NCBI GenBank assembly: GCA_040880025.1
Contig: JBBDJD010000022.1
Location: forward strand, 372,001-436,000
Source: RCIO01 sp040880025
Lineage (GTDB): Bacteria; Pseudomonadota; Alphaproteobacteria; Rhizobiales; Rhizobiaceae
Direction of reading: 5' to 3'
DNA length: 64,000 bases
Shown here: positions 41,638 to 50,102 of the stretch, piece after piece
How positions within the stretch are numbered: the first letter of the stretch is position 1
Layout of the letters: the number at the start of each line of letters is the position of its first letter
Translations under genes and position numbers: made by a program
The notes under the pieces: model-generated
What the model was told of the DNA's origin: nothing
What the model saw: the letters and a program-made list of their open reading frames with translations, nothing else
The model's database searches: none

Positions 41638-42651
41638 TTGAAGCTCGCCACACTCAGGAACGGCACGCGCGACGGGCGGCTCGTCGTCGTCTCGCGCGAC
41701 CTGACGCGCTGCACCGATGCCTCGTTCCTCGTCGCGACTTTGCAGGATGCGCTCGACGACTGGAAGCGCGTCGCGCCGCATCTCGAAGCGATGGCCGAAG
41801 GGCTGGAGCACGGCTCGGTTCCGGCGGAGCGCTTTCATGAGCATGACGCGCTCTCGCCGCTGCCGCGCGCTTACCAGTGGGCCGACGGCTCCGCCTACGT
41901 CAATCACGTCGAACTGGTACGCAAGGCGCGTAATGACAAGTTGCCGGAGAGTTTCTGGTCCGACCCGCTGATGTATCAGGGCGGCTCGGACAGTTTCCTC
42001 GCTCCCCGCGATCCCATCGCAATCGCCGACGAGGCCTGGGGCATCGACATGGAGGGCGAGGTGGCGGTCGTCGTCGACGATGTGCCGATGGGCGCGACGG
42101 TCGACGACGCGCGCAAGGCCATTCGCCTCGTGATGATCGTGAACGATGTCTCGCTGCGCGGCCTGATCCCAGCCGAGCTGGCGAAGGGCTTCGGCTTCTT
42201 CCACGGCAAGCCGTCCTCGGCCTTTTCGCCCGTTGCCGTCACTCCGGACGAGCTGGGCGATGCCTGGGACGGCGGCAAGCTGCATCTGCCGCTGATTGTC
42301 GATCTCAATGGCCAGCCCTTCGGCCGGGCCGATGCCGGCGTCGACATGACCTTCGACTTCCCGACATTGATAGCCCATGCGGCGAAGACGAGGCCTCTCG
42401 GCGCGGGTGCGATCATCGGATCGGGCACCGTCTCCAACAAGCTCGACGGCGGGCCGGGCAAGCCCATAGCAGAAGGCGGCGTCGGCTATTCCTGCATCGC
42501 GGAGATCCGCATGATCGAGACCATCGAGGCTGGCAGCGCGAAGACCCCGTTCATGAAGTTCGGCGACACCGTGCGCATCGAGATGAAGGACGCCGAGGGC
42601 CACTCGATCTTCGGCGCGATCGAACAGACGGTCGAGCAGTGGAACCGCTGA
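41638..42651 (+). CDS. fahA: Fumarylacetoacetate hydrolase
   Basis: This FAH-family enzyme splits fumarylacetoacetate into fumarate and acetoacetate, the last step of the homogentisate pathway. The 337-residue product begins at TTG 41638 behind a strong GGGAGGAG site. It has the bacterial FAH N-terminus (LATLRNGTRDGRLVVVSRDL), SFWSDPLMYQGGSDSFLAP, the metal/active-site region GIDMEGEVAVVVDD and KGFGFFHGKPSSAFSPVAV. No maleylacetoacetate isomerase gene is in the window, so that step must be encoded elsewhere or be bypassed. Confidence 0.93.
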   Translation: MKLATLRNGTRDGRLVVVSRDLTRCTDASFLVATLQDALDDWKRVAPHLEAMAEGLEHGSVPAERFHEHDALSPLPRAYQWADGSAYVNHVELVRKARNDKLPESFWSDPLMYQGGSDSFLAPRDPIAIADEAWGIDMEGEVAVVVDDVPMGATVDDARKAIRLVMIVNDVSLRGLIPAELAKGFGFFHGKPSSAFSPVAVTPDELGDAWDGGKLHLPLIVDLNGQPFGRADAGVDMTFDFPTLIAHAAKTRPLGAGAIIGSGTVSNKLDGGPGKPIAEGGVGYSCIAEIRMIETIEAGSAKTPFMKFGDTVRIEMKDAEGHSIFGAIEQTVEQWNR

Positions 42652-42670
42652 CGATTTCGGGAGGAAGAGA

Positions 42671-43288
42671 ATGGCGCATGTGAAGCCGCTCGACCGGACG
42701 AGCCTGCCGCAATTCGCGGAGCTGTTCGAGCGCTACGACCGCATCCGCGGCTTTCTGCCGAACTCGATTCTGACGATGGGCCGCCGCCCGCGCATCGCGG
42801 AAGCCTTCATGCATCTCAACCAGGCGATCCTCTACGAGGGTACGGTGCCGGAGCAGCTCAAGATGATGGTGAGCTACATGGCGAGTTCGGCCGCCGGCTG
42901 CAACTATTGCCAGGGTCACATGGCAAATCTTTCCAGCATCTATGGCGTGCCGGACGACAAGATTGCGGCTATCTGGAATTTCGCGGATAGCGACCTCTTT
43001 TCGGAGGCCGAGAAGGCGGCGCTGCGTCTCGCCTTCCACGCTGGATCGGTGCCCAACACAGTCGAGGCCGAGCATTTCGAGGAGTTGCGCGGGCATTTCA
43101 GCGAAGAGGAGATCGTGGAGATCGTCGCTTCGATCGCGCTCTTTGGCTACCTCAACCGCTGGAACGACACCATGGCCACGGAAATGGAAGACCTACCCGG
43201 TCGGCGCGCCGAGCGCGCCATCGGTCCGGTTGGCTGGACCGCCGGCAAACACACAAATAGCGGCAGTAGCCAGGGACAGGATTTATGA
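42671..43288 (+). CDS. AhpD-like carboxymuconolactone decarboxylase family protein
   Basis: A 205-residue helical protein of the AhpD/CMD fold. The redox motif CNYCQGH (CxxC with a following His) lies in MASSAAGCNYCQGHMANLSSIYGVPDDKI, as in AhpD and related peroxidase partners. It follows the fumarylacetoacetase by 19 bases, and its stop overlaps the ATG of the MBL gene (ATGA). Such proteins may protect against peroxide or act on aldehydes; a role in the homogentisate operon is not established. Confidence 0.83.
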   Translation: MAHVKPLDRTSLPQFAELFERYDRIRGFLPNSILTMGRRPRIAEAFMHLNQAILYEGTVPEQLKMMVSYMASSAAGCNYCQGHMANLSSIYGVPDDKIAAIWNFADSDLFSEAEKAALRLAFHAGSVPNTVEAEHFEELRGHFSEEEIVEIVASIALFGYLNRWNDTMATEMEDLPGRRAERAIGPVGWTAGKHTNSGSSQGQDL

Positions 43289-44235
43289 GCAAGCAATTCG
43301 CTTCAGCAGGCGACCTCGCCGACAAGAAGATATCATTCACCGAGATCGGCAAGGATCTGTGGGCATTCACCGCAGAGGGCGATCCCAACACCGGTGTCAT
43401 CATTGGCGACGACGCTGTGATGATCGTCGATGCGCAGGCGACGCCTCGGCTCGCCAACAAGGTGATCGAAAATGTCCGTTCCGTCACCGACAAGCCGATC
43501 AAATATGTGACGCTCACGCACTATCACGCCGTGCGGGTGCTCGGCGCCTCGGCTTACAACGCCTCCGAGACGATCATGTCCGAGAAGGCCCGCTCCATGG
43601 TCGTCGAGCGTGGGCAGGAGGACTGGGATTCGGAGTTCGGGCGCTTCCCGCGCCTCTTCCAGGGGCATGAATCGATCCCCGGCCTGACCTGGCCGACTCA
43701 GACCTTCAACGACCGCATGAGCATCTATCTCGGTAAGCGCCGTATCGATCTGATGTTCCTCGGGCGCGGGCACACGGCGGGTGACATCGTCGCCTTCGTG
43801 CCGGACGCAAACGTCATGTTCACTGGCGATATCGTCGAGTATCACTCGGCCTGCTATTGCGGCGACGGTCATTTTCACGACTGGCCGACGACCCTCGGTC
43901 GCATCAAGGCTTGGGAGCTGGACGCCATCGCGCCCGGCCGGGGCGACGCGCTGGTGGGCGCCGAACGCGTCAACGAGGCGCTCGACAACACGGCCGACTT
44001 CCTGCGGTCGACCTATCGGCCCGTCGCGCGCGTGGCGCTCGGCGGCGGTACGCTCAAGGAAGCCTGGGACGCCTGCCGCGCCGAATGCGATCCGAAGTTT
44101 TCCGACTACGCCATCTACGAACATTGCCTGCCATTCAACGTGGCGCGCGCCTATGATGAAGCGCTGGACATCGATACGCCGCGCATCTGGACGGCCGAGC
44201 GCGACCGTCAGATGTGGGAACAACTTCAGGGGTAG
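43285..44235 (+). CDS. MBL-fold metallohydrolase with atypical metal site
   Basis: A 316-residue metallo-beta-lactamase-fold protein. The usual HxHxDH motif reads HYHAVR (in TLTHYHAVRVLGASAY), so the Asp and third His are missing. Later ligands are kept: GRGHTAGD and FTGDIVEYHSACYCGDGHFHDW. The altered motif appears to be a feature of this subfamily and not a lesion. It may hold one metal or act on an ester or lactone. It lies in a run of coupled genes (overlap of 4 with the AhpD-like gene, a gap of 3 before the next). Confidence 0.85.
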   Translation: MSKQFASAGDLADKKISFTEIGKDLWAFTAEGDPNTGVIIGDDAVMIVDAQATPRLANKVIENVRSVTDKPIKYVTLTHYHAVRVLGASAYNASETIMSEKARSMVVERGQEDWDSEFGRFPRLFQGHESIPGLTWPTQTFNDRMSIYLGKRRIDLMFLGRGHTAGDIVAFVPDANVMFTGDIVEYHSACYCGDGHFHDWPTTLGRIKAWELDAIAPGRGDALVGAERVNEALDNTADFLRSTYRPVARVALGGGTLKEAWDACRAECDPKFSDYAIYEHCLPFNVARAYDEALDIDTPRIWTAERDRQMWEQLQG

Positions 44236-44238
44236 GGC

Positions 44239-44544
44239 ATGAGCGCGAGCACACTCTTCATTCTGGTGTCGGGCTTCTGGGGCCTGGCGATGATCGTCAA
44301 CCTGGTCGAAACGGTGCGCCTCTGTTACGCGGTTGAGCACCGCTCGGGCATGGGAGGCCAGAAATCGGGGCTCCGGGTCTTCGCCAACATCTGGGGCGTG
44401 GCCATGAACCGCGACGTGGCGCAGGATGAGGAAACCCAGGAACTGCGGCGCCAGATGAACCGGCGGCTGATGATCATTGTCGGCGGCTTTGTGATCTTCG
44501 CTGTTTTCGTTCTGGTGGCGGGACCGGGTGTGGACGCGGCCTGA
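44239..44544 (+). CDS. Two-helix membrane protein of the homogentisate operon
   Basis: A 101-residue protein with helices at about residues 5-25 and 77-97 and a charged middle (NRDVAQDEETQELRRQMNRRL). It begins 3 bases after the MBL gene and its stop overlaps the ATG of the FAD monooxygenase (TGATG). No family is recognised. Its position suggests that it anchors or accompanies the monooxygenase or the MBL protein at the membrane; that is a guess from context only. Confidence 0.75.
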   Translation: MSASTLFILVSGFWGLAMIVNLVETVRLCYAVEHRSGMGGQKSGLRVFANIWGVAMNRDVAQDEETQELRRQMNRRLMIIVGGFVIFAVFVLVAGPGVDAA

Positions 44545-46160
44545 TGCCCCGCTACACTTACGAACCCTTTCCCTACAAGACGCCGCCGGAACTCAGCGGA
44601 GCCGAGCCAAGGCGTCGCCCGGTGGTCATCGTCGGCGCCGGGCCTGTCGGCCTTGCCGCGGCGATCGACTGCGCGCTTCACGGCATTCCCTGCACCGTGC
44701 TGGACGACAACGATGTTGTCTCCGTCGGCAGCCGCGCCATCTGTTGGTCGAAGCGCACGCTGGAGATTTTCGATCGGCTGGGCGTGGGCGACCGCATGGT
44801 GGAAAAGGGCGTGACATGGAAGGTCGGCCGTCTGTTCCACCGCGACAAGGAGGTCTGGAATTTCGACCTGCTGCCGGAAGCCGGCCACAAGATGCCAGCC
44901 TTCATCAATCTCCAGCAATATTATGTCGAGCAATATCTGGTCGAACGCGCGGCGGACTTCCCCGACCTGATCGATCTGCGATGGAAGAACAGGGTGACTG
45001 GCGTCGAACCGAGAGCCGACGGCGCAAAGGTCTCGGTCGAAACGCCGGATGGAGCCTACGAACTCGAAACCGATTGGGTGATCGCGTGCGACGGCGCGCG
45101 CTCGGTCCTGCGGTCGATGATGGGCCTCGATTTCGAAGGCCGGGTCTTCGAGGAGCGCTTCCTCATCGCCGATGTCGAGATGAAGGCCGACTTGCCGTCG
45201 GAACGCTGGTTCTGGTTCGAGCCGCCGTTCCATAGCGGCCAATCGGCGCTGCTGCACAAACAGCCCGACAACATCTACCGCATCGATCTGCAACTTGGCT
45301 GGGACGCCGACCCGGAGGAAGAGAAGAAGCCCGAAAACGTGCTGCCGCGCATCGAGAAGGTGATCGGCCGTTCGGATTTCGAGCTCGACTGGGTCTCGGT
45401 CTATACCTTTCAGTGCCGGCGGCTGGAGCGCTTCGTGCACGGCCGGGTGGTCTTCGCCGGCGATAGCGCCCACATCGTTTCGCCCTTCGGCGCGCGCGGC
45501 GGCAATGGCGGCATTCAGGACGTCGACAATCTGGTCTGGAAGCTGGCGCTGGTGATCGGCGGCGCGGCGCCCGAAAGCCTTGTCGCCACCTATGACGAGG
45601 AGCGTATCCACGGCGCCGACGAGAACATCGCCAATTCGGCGCGCGCGACTTCTTTCATGACGCCCAAGAGCGGGATGGAGCGGCTGTTTCGCGATTGCGT
45701 GCTCGATCTCGCCGGCGAGCACGAATTCGCCCGCAGGCTGGTCAATTCGGGCCGGTTGTCGAGACCCTGCTCGCTTGAGGGAATGAGCCTGCAGACACCG
45801 GATGACGGGAGCGAAGGCATTGCGCCCGGCGCCGCCATGTCCGACGCGCCGGTCGGCAATGGCCGCGGCGAAGGCTGGTTGTTGCGTCATGTCGGCGGCC
45901 GCTTTTCGGTGATGGCGGTTGAGGCTGAATTGCCGGAAGACCTGCCCGGGGAGATCGACAGCGTGTTTGTGACCCGTGATCCCGCCCGCCGCGCCAATCA
46001 CGCTTCGACGCTGGTGGACACCGAAGGTGTCGTTGCCGCGCGATACGGTGCGGGAAATACCTACCTCATCAGACCCGACCAGCATGTGGCGGCACGTTTC
46101 CGCAATCCCTCGGCGATCGACATCAAGTCGGCCTATGACCGCGCGACCGCGAGAGCATGA
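44544..46160 (+). CDS. FAD-dependent aromatic monooxygenase (PheA/TfdB family)
   Basis: A 538-residue class A flavin hydroxylase. The FAD-binding motifs are GAGPVGLAAAIDCALHG (about residues 32-48), a DG motif (IACDGARSVLR) and GRVVFAGDSAHIVSPFGARGGNGGIQDVDNL. A thioredoxin-like C-terminal part follows. The family hydroxylates phenols and 3-hydroxyphenyl acids, for example MhpA. In this operon a 3-hydroxyphenylacetate 6-hydroxylase making homogentisate would be logical, but the substrate is unproven. It overlaps both neighbours by 1-4 bases. Confidence 0.88.
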   Translation: MPRYTYEPFPYKTPPELSGAEPRRRPVVIVGAGPVGLAAAIDCALHGIPCTVLDDNDVVSVGSRAICWSKRTLEIFDRLGVGDRMVEKGVTWKVGRLFHRDKEVWNFDLLPEAGHKMPAFINLQQYYVEQYLVERAADFPDLIDLRWKNRVTGVEPRADGAKVSVETPDGAYELETDWVIACDGARSVLRSMMGLDFEGRVFEERFLIADVEMKADLPSERWFWFEPPFHSGQSALLHKQPDNIYRIDLQLGWDADPEEEKKPENVLPRIEKVIGRSDFELDWVSVYTFQCRRLERFVHGRVVFAGDSAHIVSPFGARGGNGGIQDVDNLVWKLALVIGGAAPESLVATYDEERIHGADENIANSARATSFMTPKSGMERLFRDCVLDLAGEHEFARRLVNSGRLSRPCSLEGMSLQTPDDGSEGIAPGAAMSDAPVGNGRGEGWLLRHVGGRFSVMAVEAELPEDLPGEIDSVFVTRDPARRANHASTLVDTEGVVAARYGAGNTYLIRPDQHVAARFRNPSAIDIKSAYDRATARA

Positions 46161-46369
46161 TGGCTGGTGAAAAGCAGCCAGCCGAAATCGGCCGCGACCG
46201 GCTGGGGGCCGATGGTGACGATTTCTATGCCGCGCTGATGGCGGCGCATGACGGGCTGAGCTTCGAGGAAAGCGCGCGCCTCAACGCGCGCCTGCTGCTG
46301 CTGCTCGCCAACCAGGTCGGCGATCTGGAAATGCTGAAGACAGCGATAGAGGCGGCCAGGAAGACCTGA
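46157..46369 (+). CDS. DUF2783 family small protein
   Basis: A 70-residue acidic/helical protein: GADGDDFYAALMAAHDGLSFEESARLNARLLLLLANQVGDLEMLKTAIEAAR matches DUF2783, which typically follows aromatic FAD monooxygenases in rhizobia. Its ATG overlaps the monooxygenase stop (ATGATG), so it is translationally coupled and may be a small partner subunit. It is the last gene of the hmgA operon and meets hpd tail to tail about 30 bases on. Confidence 0.82.
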   Translation: MMAGEKQPAEIGRDRLGADGDDFYAALMAAHDGLSFEESARLNARLLLLLANQVGDLEMLKTAIEAARKT

Positions 46370-46398
46370 CCGCCCCTGTCGGGCTGATTGCGGGTTTC

Positions 46399-47511
46399 TT
46401 ATTCGGCCGCTTCCACCTTGATGACGCCGCGCTTGATCTGGTCCTGCTCGATGGACTCGAACAGGGCGCGGAAATTGCCTTCGCCGAATCCCTCGTCGCC
46501 CTTCCTCTGGATGAACTCGAAAAAGATCGGGCCGATCACGGTTTTTGAGAATATCTGCAGCAGGATCTTGGTCATGCCGCCATCGATCACGCCTTCGCCG
46601 TCGATCAGGATGCCATGTTTCTTCATCCGCTCGACCGGCTCGTCATGGCCGGAAACACGGGCCTTCGACATCTCGTAATAGGTGTCGGGCGGACCGGGCA
46701 TGAATTTCAGCCCATTGGCCGCCAGCCTGTCTGTCGCGTCGTAGATGCCGTCGGTGCCGACCGCGATGTGCTGGATGCCCTCGCCATTGTACTTCTTCAG
46801 GTACTCGGCGATCTGGCTGGTATCGTCCTTGGATTCGTTCAGCGGGATGCGGATCTTGCCGCATGGCGAGGTGATTGCGCGGCTGACCAGCCCGGTGATG
46901 CGGCCGTCGATGTCGAAGAAGTGGATCTGCTTGAAGCCGAACAGGTCGCGGTAGAAGTCCCACCATTTGTCCATGTTGCCGCGAAAAACGTTATGGGTCA
47001 GGTGGTCGAGGTAATAGAAGCCGACGCCCTCCGGCTTCGGGTCGCGTTCACCGGTCCACTCGAACTCGTCTTCATAGGCCGAGCCTTTGTCGCCGTATTT
47101 TTCGACGAAATAGAGCAGCGAGCCGCCGATGCCGACAATCGCCGGCACGTCAAGCGTCTGGTCGCCGCCGTCATAGGGCGCGGCGCCTTTCGACACGGCA
47201 TGATCGAAGGCGTGTTTCGCATCGACCACGCGCCAGGCCATCGCGGGCGCGCAGGGGCCGTGCTCGTCCACGAATTTCATGCCGTGCGAGCCGGGCTCGG
47301 CATTGATGATGTAGTTGATGTCGCCCTGCCGCCAGACCGTTACGTTCTTCGTCCGGTGCTTCGCCACATTGATGTAGCCCATGCGGGTGAAAAGCTCTTC
47401 GAGCTTTTCCGGCTCCGGATGCGCGAACTCGACGAATTCGAATCCGTCGGTGCCGGCGGGGTTGTCCTTGCTGATCTTGGCGGGCGGGGCATCGTGCGGG
47501 AAGGGGCCCAT
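46399..47511 (-). CDS. hpd: 4-hydroxyphenylpyruvate dioxygenase
   Basis: HPD converts 4-hydroxyphenylpyruvate to homogentisate, feeding HmgA. The 370-residue product begins MGPFPHDAPPAKISKDNPAGTDGFEFVEFAHPE at 47511, which matches family starts; the longer frame extends over the promoter. The iron ligands are recognisable: His in LDHLTHNVFRGNM, His in GIQHIAVGTD and Glu in IGPIFFEFIQRKG. It is convergent with the hmgA operon and divergent from an Lrp/AsnC regulator, so the tyrosine pathway is split between two transcripts. Confidence 0.96.
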   Translation of the reverse strand: MGPFPHDAPPAKISKDNPAGTDGFEFVEFAHPEPEKLEELFTRMGYINVAKHRTKNVTVWRQGDINYIINAEPGSHGMKFVDEHGPCAPAMAWRVVDAKHAFDHAVSKGAAPYDGGDQTLDVPAIVGIGGSLLYFVEKYGDKGSAYEDEFEWTGERDPKPEGVGFYYLDHLTHNVFRGNMDKWWDFYRDLFGFKQIHFFDIDGRITGLVSRAITSPCGKIRIPLNESKDDTSQIAEYLKKYNGEGIQHIAVGTDGIYDATDRLAANGLKFMPGPPDTYYEMSKARVSGHDEPVERMKKHGILIDGEGVIDGGMTKILLQIFSKTVIGPIFFEFIQRKGDEGFGEGNFRALFESIEQDQIKRGVIKVEAAE

Positions 47512-47637
47512 GGCGCTCTCCTCTCGAGTTCTCGTATTCAACTGCCAGTTTACGCGCACGGTTCCGCAAGAGGCTTGCATTTTGCCGCCGCGGCTGGCGT
47601 ATTGGCGCACGTTTCGTGCAAAAATATGGGGTATCGC
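47512..47637. promoter_or_regulatory. Divergent promoter region of hpd and the Lrp-type regulator
   Basis: These 126 bases separate two divergent starts. They contain GCATTTTGC and, closer to the regulator, TTTCGTGCAAAAA, both A/T-rich around TGC/GCA half-sites. Lrp/AsnC proteins bind loosely conserved imperfect palindromes of this sort. No clear -35/-10 pair can be fixed by eye. Confidence 0.35.
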
Positions 47638-48111
47638 ATGCAAACAGAGCAAGTCGATCAGTTTGACCGCAAGATACTGGCGCTTCTCCAGCGTGATGCG
47701 CGTCTGACCAACAACGAGCTTTCAGCCAAGGTGAACCTGTCGCCGTCGCAATGCTCGCGGCGCCGCCAGCGGCTGGAGGATGAGGGTTTCATTCGAGGCT
47801 ACAGAGCCGTGCTCGACCGGGAGCGGCTGGGTTTTCCGCTGGTCAACGTCATCACCGTGACGCTCGCCACCCACAATCGCGACAATGCGCGCCGCTTCGC
47901 GCGGCTTGTCGAAGGCTTGCCTGAGGTGCAGGAGGCGCACGCGCTGACAGGCGAGATGGACTATTTCCTCAAGGTCGTCACGCCGGACCTGAAAACGCTC
48001 GCTGAATTCGTCAACGGCGTGCTCTTGCCTCACGAGAGCGTGCAGCACGTCAAGACGGCGATCGTGCTAGAAACGCTCAAGGAATCGGACGCGCTTCCGC
48101 TCGATGCGTGA
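47638..48111 (+). CDS. Lrp/AsnC family regulator next to hpd
   Basis: A 157-residue regulator with an N-terminal helix-turn-helix (FDRKILALLQRDARLTNNELSAKVNLSPSQCSRRRQRLEDEGFIRGY) and a C-terminal RAM ligand-binding domain (VQEAHALTGEMDYFLKVVTPDLKTLAEFV). The ATG at 47638 follows GGGG; an in-frame ATG at 47626 is possible. Being divergent from hpd, it most likely controls hpd in response to tyrosine, phenylalanine or a derived keto acid. The large open frame running in from 46615 is antisense to hpd and is not used. Confidence 0.9.
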   Translation: MQTEQVDQFDRKILALLQRDARLTNNELSAKVNLSPSQCSRRRQRLEDEGFIRGYRAVLDRERLGFPLVNVITVTLATHNRDNARRFARLVEGLPEVQEAHALTGEMDYFLKVVTPDLKTLAEFVNGVLLPHESVQHVKTAIVLETLKESDALPLDA

Positions 48112-48156
48112 CCGGACGACAGGCCGCACCAGCGGGCCAAGGCCGGCGCTTGCGAT

Positions 48157-48183
48157 GGCAATGTTATTCGATATAACAATGCC
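48157..48183. promoter_or_regulatory. Long inverted repeat upstream of the TRAP transporter genes
   Basis: The arms GGCA-a-TGTTAT and ATAACA-a-TGCC around TCGAT make a 27-bp near-perfect palindrome with one mismatch per arm. It is centred about 83 bases before the dctQ ATG at 48253. The symmetry fits a dimeric repressor such as a GntR or LacI family member. No such regulator is next to it, so the controlling protein is unknown. Confidence 0.6.
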
Positions 48184-48252
48184 CCACGCGCGTTGCCCTG
48201 CCGGACCGCAGAAGCTAGCGTGCGCCTGGGAACTCGCTACGGGAGGAGGGGC

Positions 48253-48783
48253 ATGAACCTCTCAGCCATTGTTGGATTGCTCGCGCGCGGCCTCGCCGTT
48301 GCGGGCGGCCTCGTGCTAGTCGTGCTGACGACCCTTACTGTCGTCAGCATCACCGGCCGCGCCTTCATATGGGCCGGCCTGTCGCCCGTACGCGGCGATT
48401 TCGAGCTGGTGGAAGCGGGCGTCGGCTTCGCTGTCTTCTCCTTTCTTCCCTGGTGCCAGTTTACGCGCGGCCATGCCACGGTCGACATTTTCACCAACTT
48501 CCTCCCACCGGCAGCCAACCGGATCATCGACCTCGTCACCGAGATACTTATGACGGTTTTCATCACCGTCGTCGCTTGGCGTCTCTGGTACGGCATGCTT
48601 GACAAGATGCGTTACAACGAGACGACGTTCATCCTTCAGTTCCCCGTCTGGTGGCCCTACGCGGCATGCATGGTTGCGGCGGCGATCGGCGTCATGGTGT
48701 CGTTCTATCTGCTCTACGTTCGTGTCCGGGAGGTCGCCACGGGTGAACAGGCCCTCCCATCCGGCCAGGGGGGCCTACATTGA
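48253..48783 (+). CDS. TRAP transporter small permease (DctQ type)
   Basis: A 176-residue protein with four predicted helices, the membrane partner of DctM in periplasmic-binding-protein-dependent TRAP uptake of carboxylates and related acids. The TTLTVVSITGRAF segment and ELVEAGVGFAVFSFLPWCQFTRGHATVDIF are typical of DctQ. The start at ATG 48253 follows GGGAGGAGGGG. Its end overlaps dctM by 4 bases. No dctP solute-binding gene lies on either side. Confidence 0.9.
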   Translation: MNLSAIVGLLARGLAVAGGLVLVVLTTLTVVSITGRAFIWAGLSPVRGDFELVEAGVGFAVFSFLPWCQFTRGHATVDIFTNFLPPAANRIIDLVTEILMTVFITVVAWRLWYGMLDKMRYNETTFILQFPVWWPYAACMVAAAIGVMVSFYLLYVRVREVATGEQALPSGQGGLH

Positions 48784-50102
48784 CCAACCTGGAACTCGGG
48801 ATAGCGTCCTTTCCCGTACTGATCCTGCTGATCTTCCTGCGCATTCCAATCGGCCTTGCCATGCTGATCTGCGGCGCGGTCGGCACCTATCTGATCTTCG
48901 GTTCGTGGAGCCCGATCCTGTCGAGGCTGAAAGGCGAGACCTACTCGACCTTCTCCAACTATTCGCTGTCGATCATCCCGCTGTTCCTGCTTATGGGACA
49001 GTTCGCCACCATGGGCGGCATGTCGCGCTCCCTGTTCAGAGCGGCCGAAACCTGGTTGGGCCATCGCAAGGGTGGTGTCGCCATGGCCGCCGTCGGTGCT
49101 TGCGCCGGCTTCGGCGCCATCTGCGGCTCCTCGCTGGCGACCGCCGCGACCATGAGCCAGGTCGCGCTGCCGGAACTGAAGCGTTACGGCTATTCGGGCT
49201 CGCTGGCGACCGGAACGCTGGCGGCTGGCGGCACGCTCGGCATCCTCATCCCGCCATCGGTCATCCTGGTCATCTATGCCATCCTCACCGAACAGAACAT
49301 CGCCAAGCTGTTCGTGGCGGCTTTCATACCTGGCATCCTGGCGGCTATCGGTTACATGCTGGCCATCGCCATCTATGTGCGCCTCTTTCCTGGCTCGGCG
49401 GGCATGCGCGCGCGCGCGCCCTACTCGGAACGGTTTGCCGCCTTGCTCGAAGTGTGGCCGGTTCTACTGGTGTTCCTGGCCGTGGTCGGAGGCATCTATC
49501 TCGGCTGGTTCACGCCGACCGAAGGAGCGGCAGTCGGCGCGGCGGGCACGGGGCTGATCGCGCTCGTCAATGGCGGGCTGAACCGTCATACCCTCCTTGC
49601 GTGCATCCTCGCGACGGCGAGCGCGACCGGGATGATCTTCTTCATCGTGTTCGGCGCATCCGTGTTCAACAGCTTCCTTGCCCTGTCGCAGCTCCCGCAG
49701 TTGGCGGCGGCCTATGTTGCAGAGCAGGGATTCAATCCCTGGGTCGTGCTGACGCTGATCCTGGTGCTTTATATGCTCTTCGGCTGCGTCATGGATTCGC
49801 TGTCGATGATCCTGCTCACCGTGCCGATCTTCTTTCCGATCGTGACGGCCCTCGACTACGGGCTGACCCCCGAGGAGTTCGCCATATGGTTCGGCATACT
49901 TGTCCTGATCGTTGTCGAGGTCGGGCTCATCACACCGCCGGTCGGCATGAATCTGTTCGTCATCAACTCGATGGCCAAGGACACGCCGATCTACCAGACC
50001 TATCGCGGCGTGCTGCCTTTCGTGGCCAGCGACATCGTCCGGGTGGTCATCCTGACGGCCTTCCCGGCCATCACGCTGTGGATGATGCGCCTGCTTTATT
50101 GA
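48780..50102 (+). CDS. TRAP transporter large permease (DctM type)
   Basis: A 440-residue, roughly 12-helix sodium-coupled permease. Hallmarks are LIFLRIPIGLAMLICGAVGTYL, SIIPLFLLMGQFA, GAICGSSLATAATMSQVALPELKRYGYSGSLATGTLAAGGTLGILIPPSVILVIYAI and the C-terminal EVGLITPPVGMNLFVI. The start is a TTG at 48780 overlapping dctQ (TTGA). Its stop overlaps the convergent SulP gene by 7 bases. The substrate cannot be inferred without the binding protein. Confidence 0.93.
   Translation: MTNLELGIASFPVLILLIFLRIPIGLAMLICGAVGTYLIFGSWSPILSRLKGETYSTFSNYSLSIIPLFLLMGQFATMGGMSRSLFRAAETWLGHRKGGVAMAAVGACAGFGAICGSSLATAATMSQVALPELKRYGYSGSLATGTLAAGGTLGILIPPSVILVIYAILTEQNIAKLFVAAFIPGILAAIGYMLAIAIYVRLFPGSAGMRARAPYSERFAALLEVWPVLLVFLAVVGGIYLGWFTPTEGAAVGAAGTGLIALVNGGLNRHTLLACILATASATGMIFFIVFGASVFNSFLALSQLPQLAAAYVAEQGFNPWVVLTLILVLYMLFGCVMDSLSMILLTVPIFFPIVTALDYGLTPEEFAIWFGILVLIVVEVGLITPPVGMNLFVINSMAKDTPIYQTYRGVLPFVASDIVRVVILTAFPAITLWMMRLLY

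Noticed and set aside
46615..47637. Large N-terminal extension of the Lrp-type regulator
   Set aside because: It is antisense to hpd, while the regulator domain begins at the ATG at 47638 with a ribosome site.
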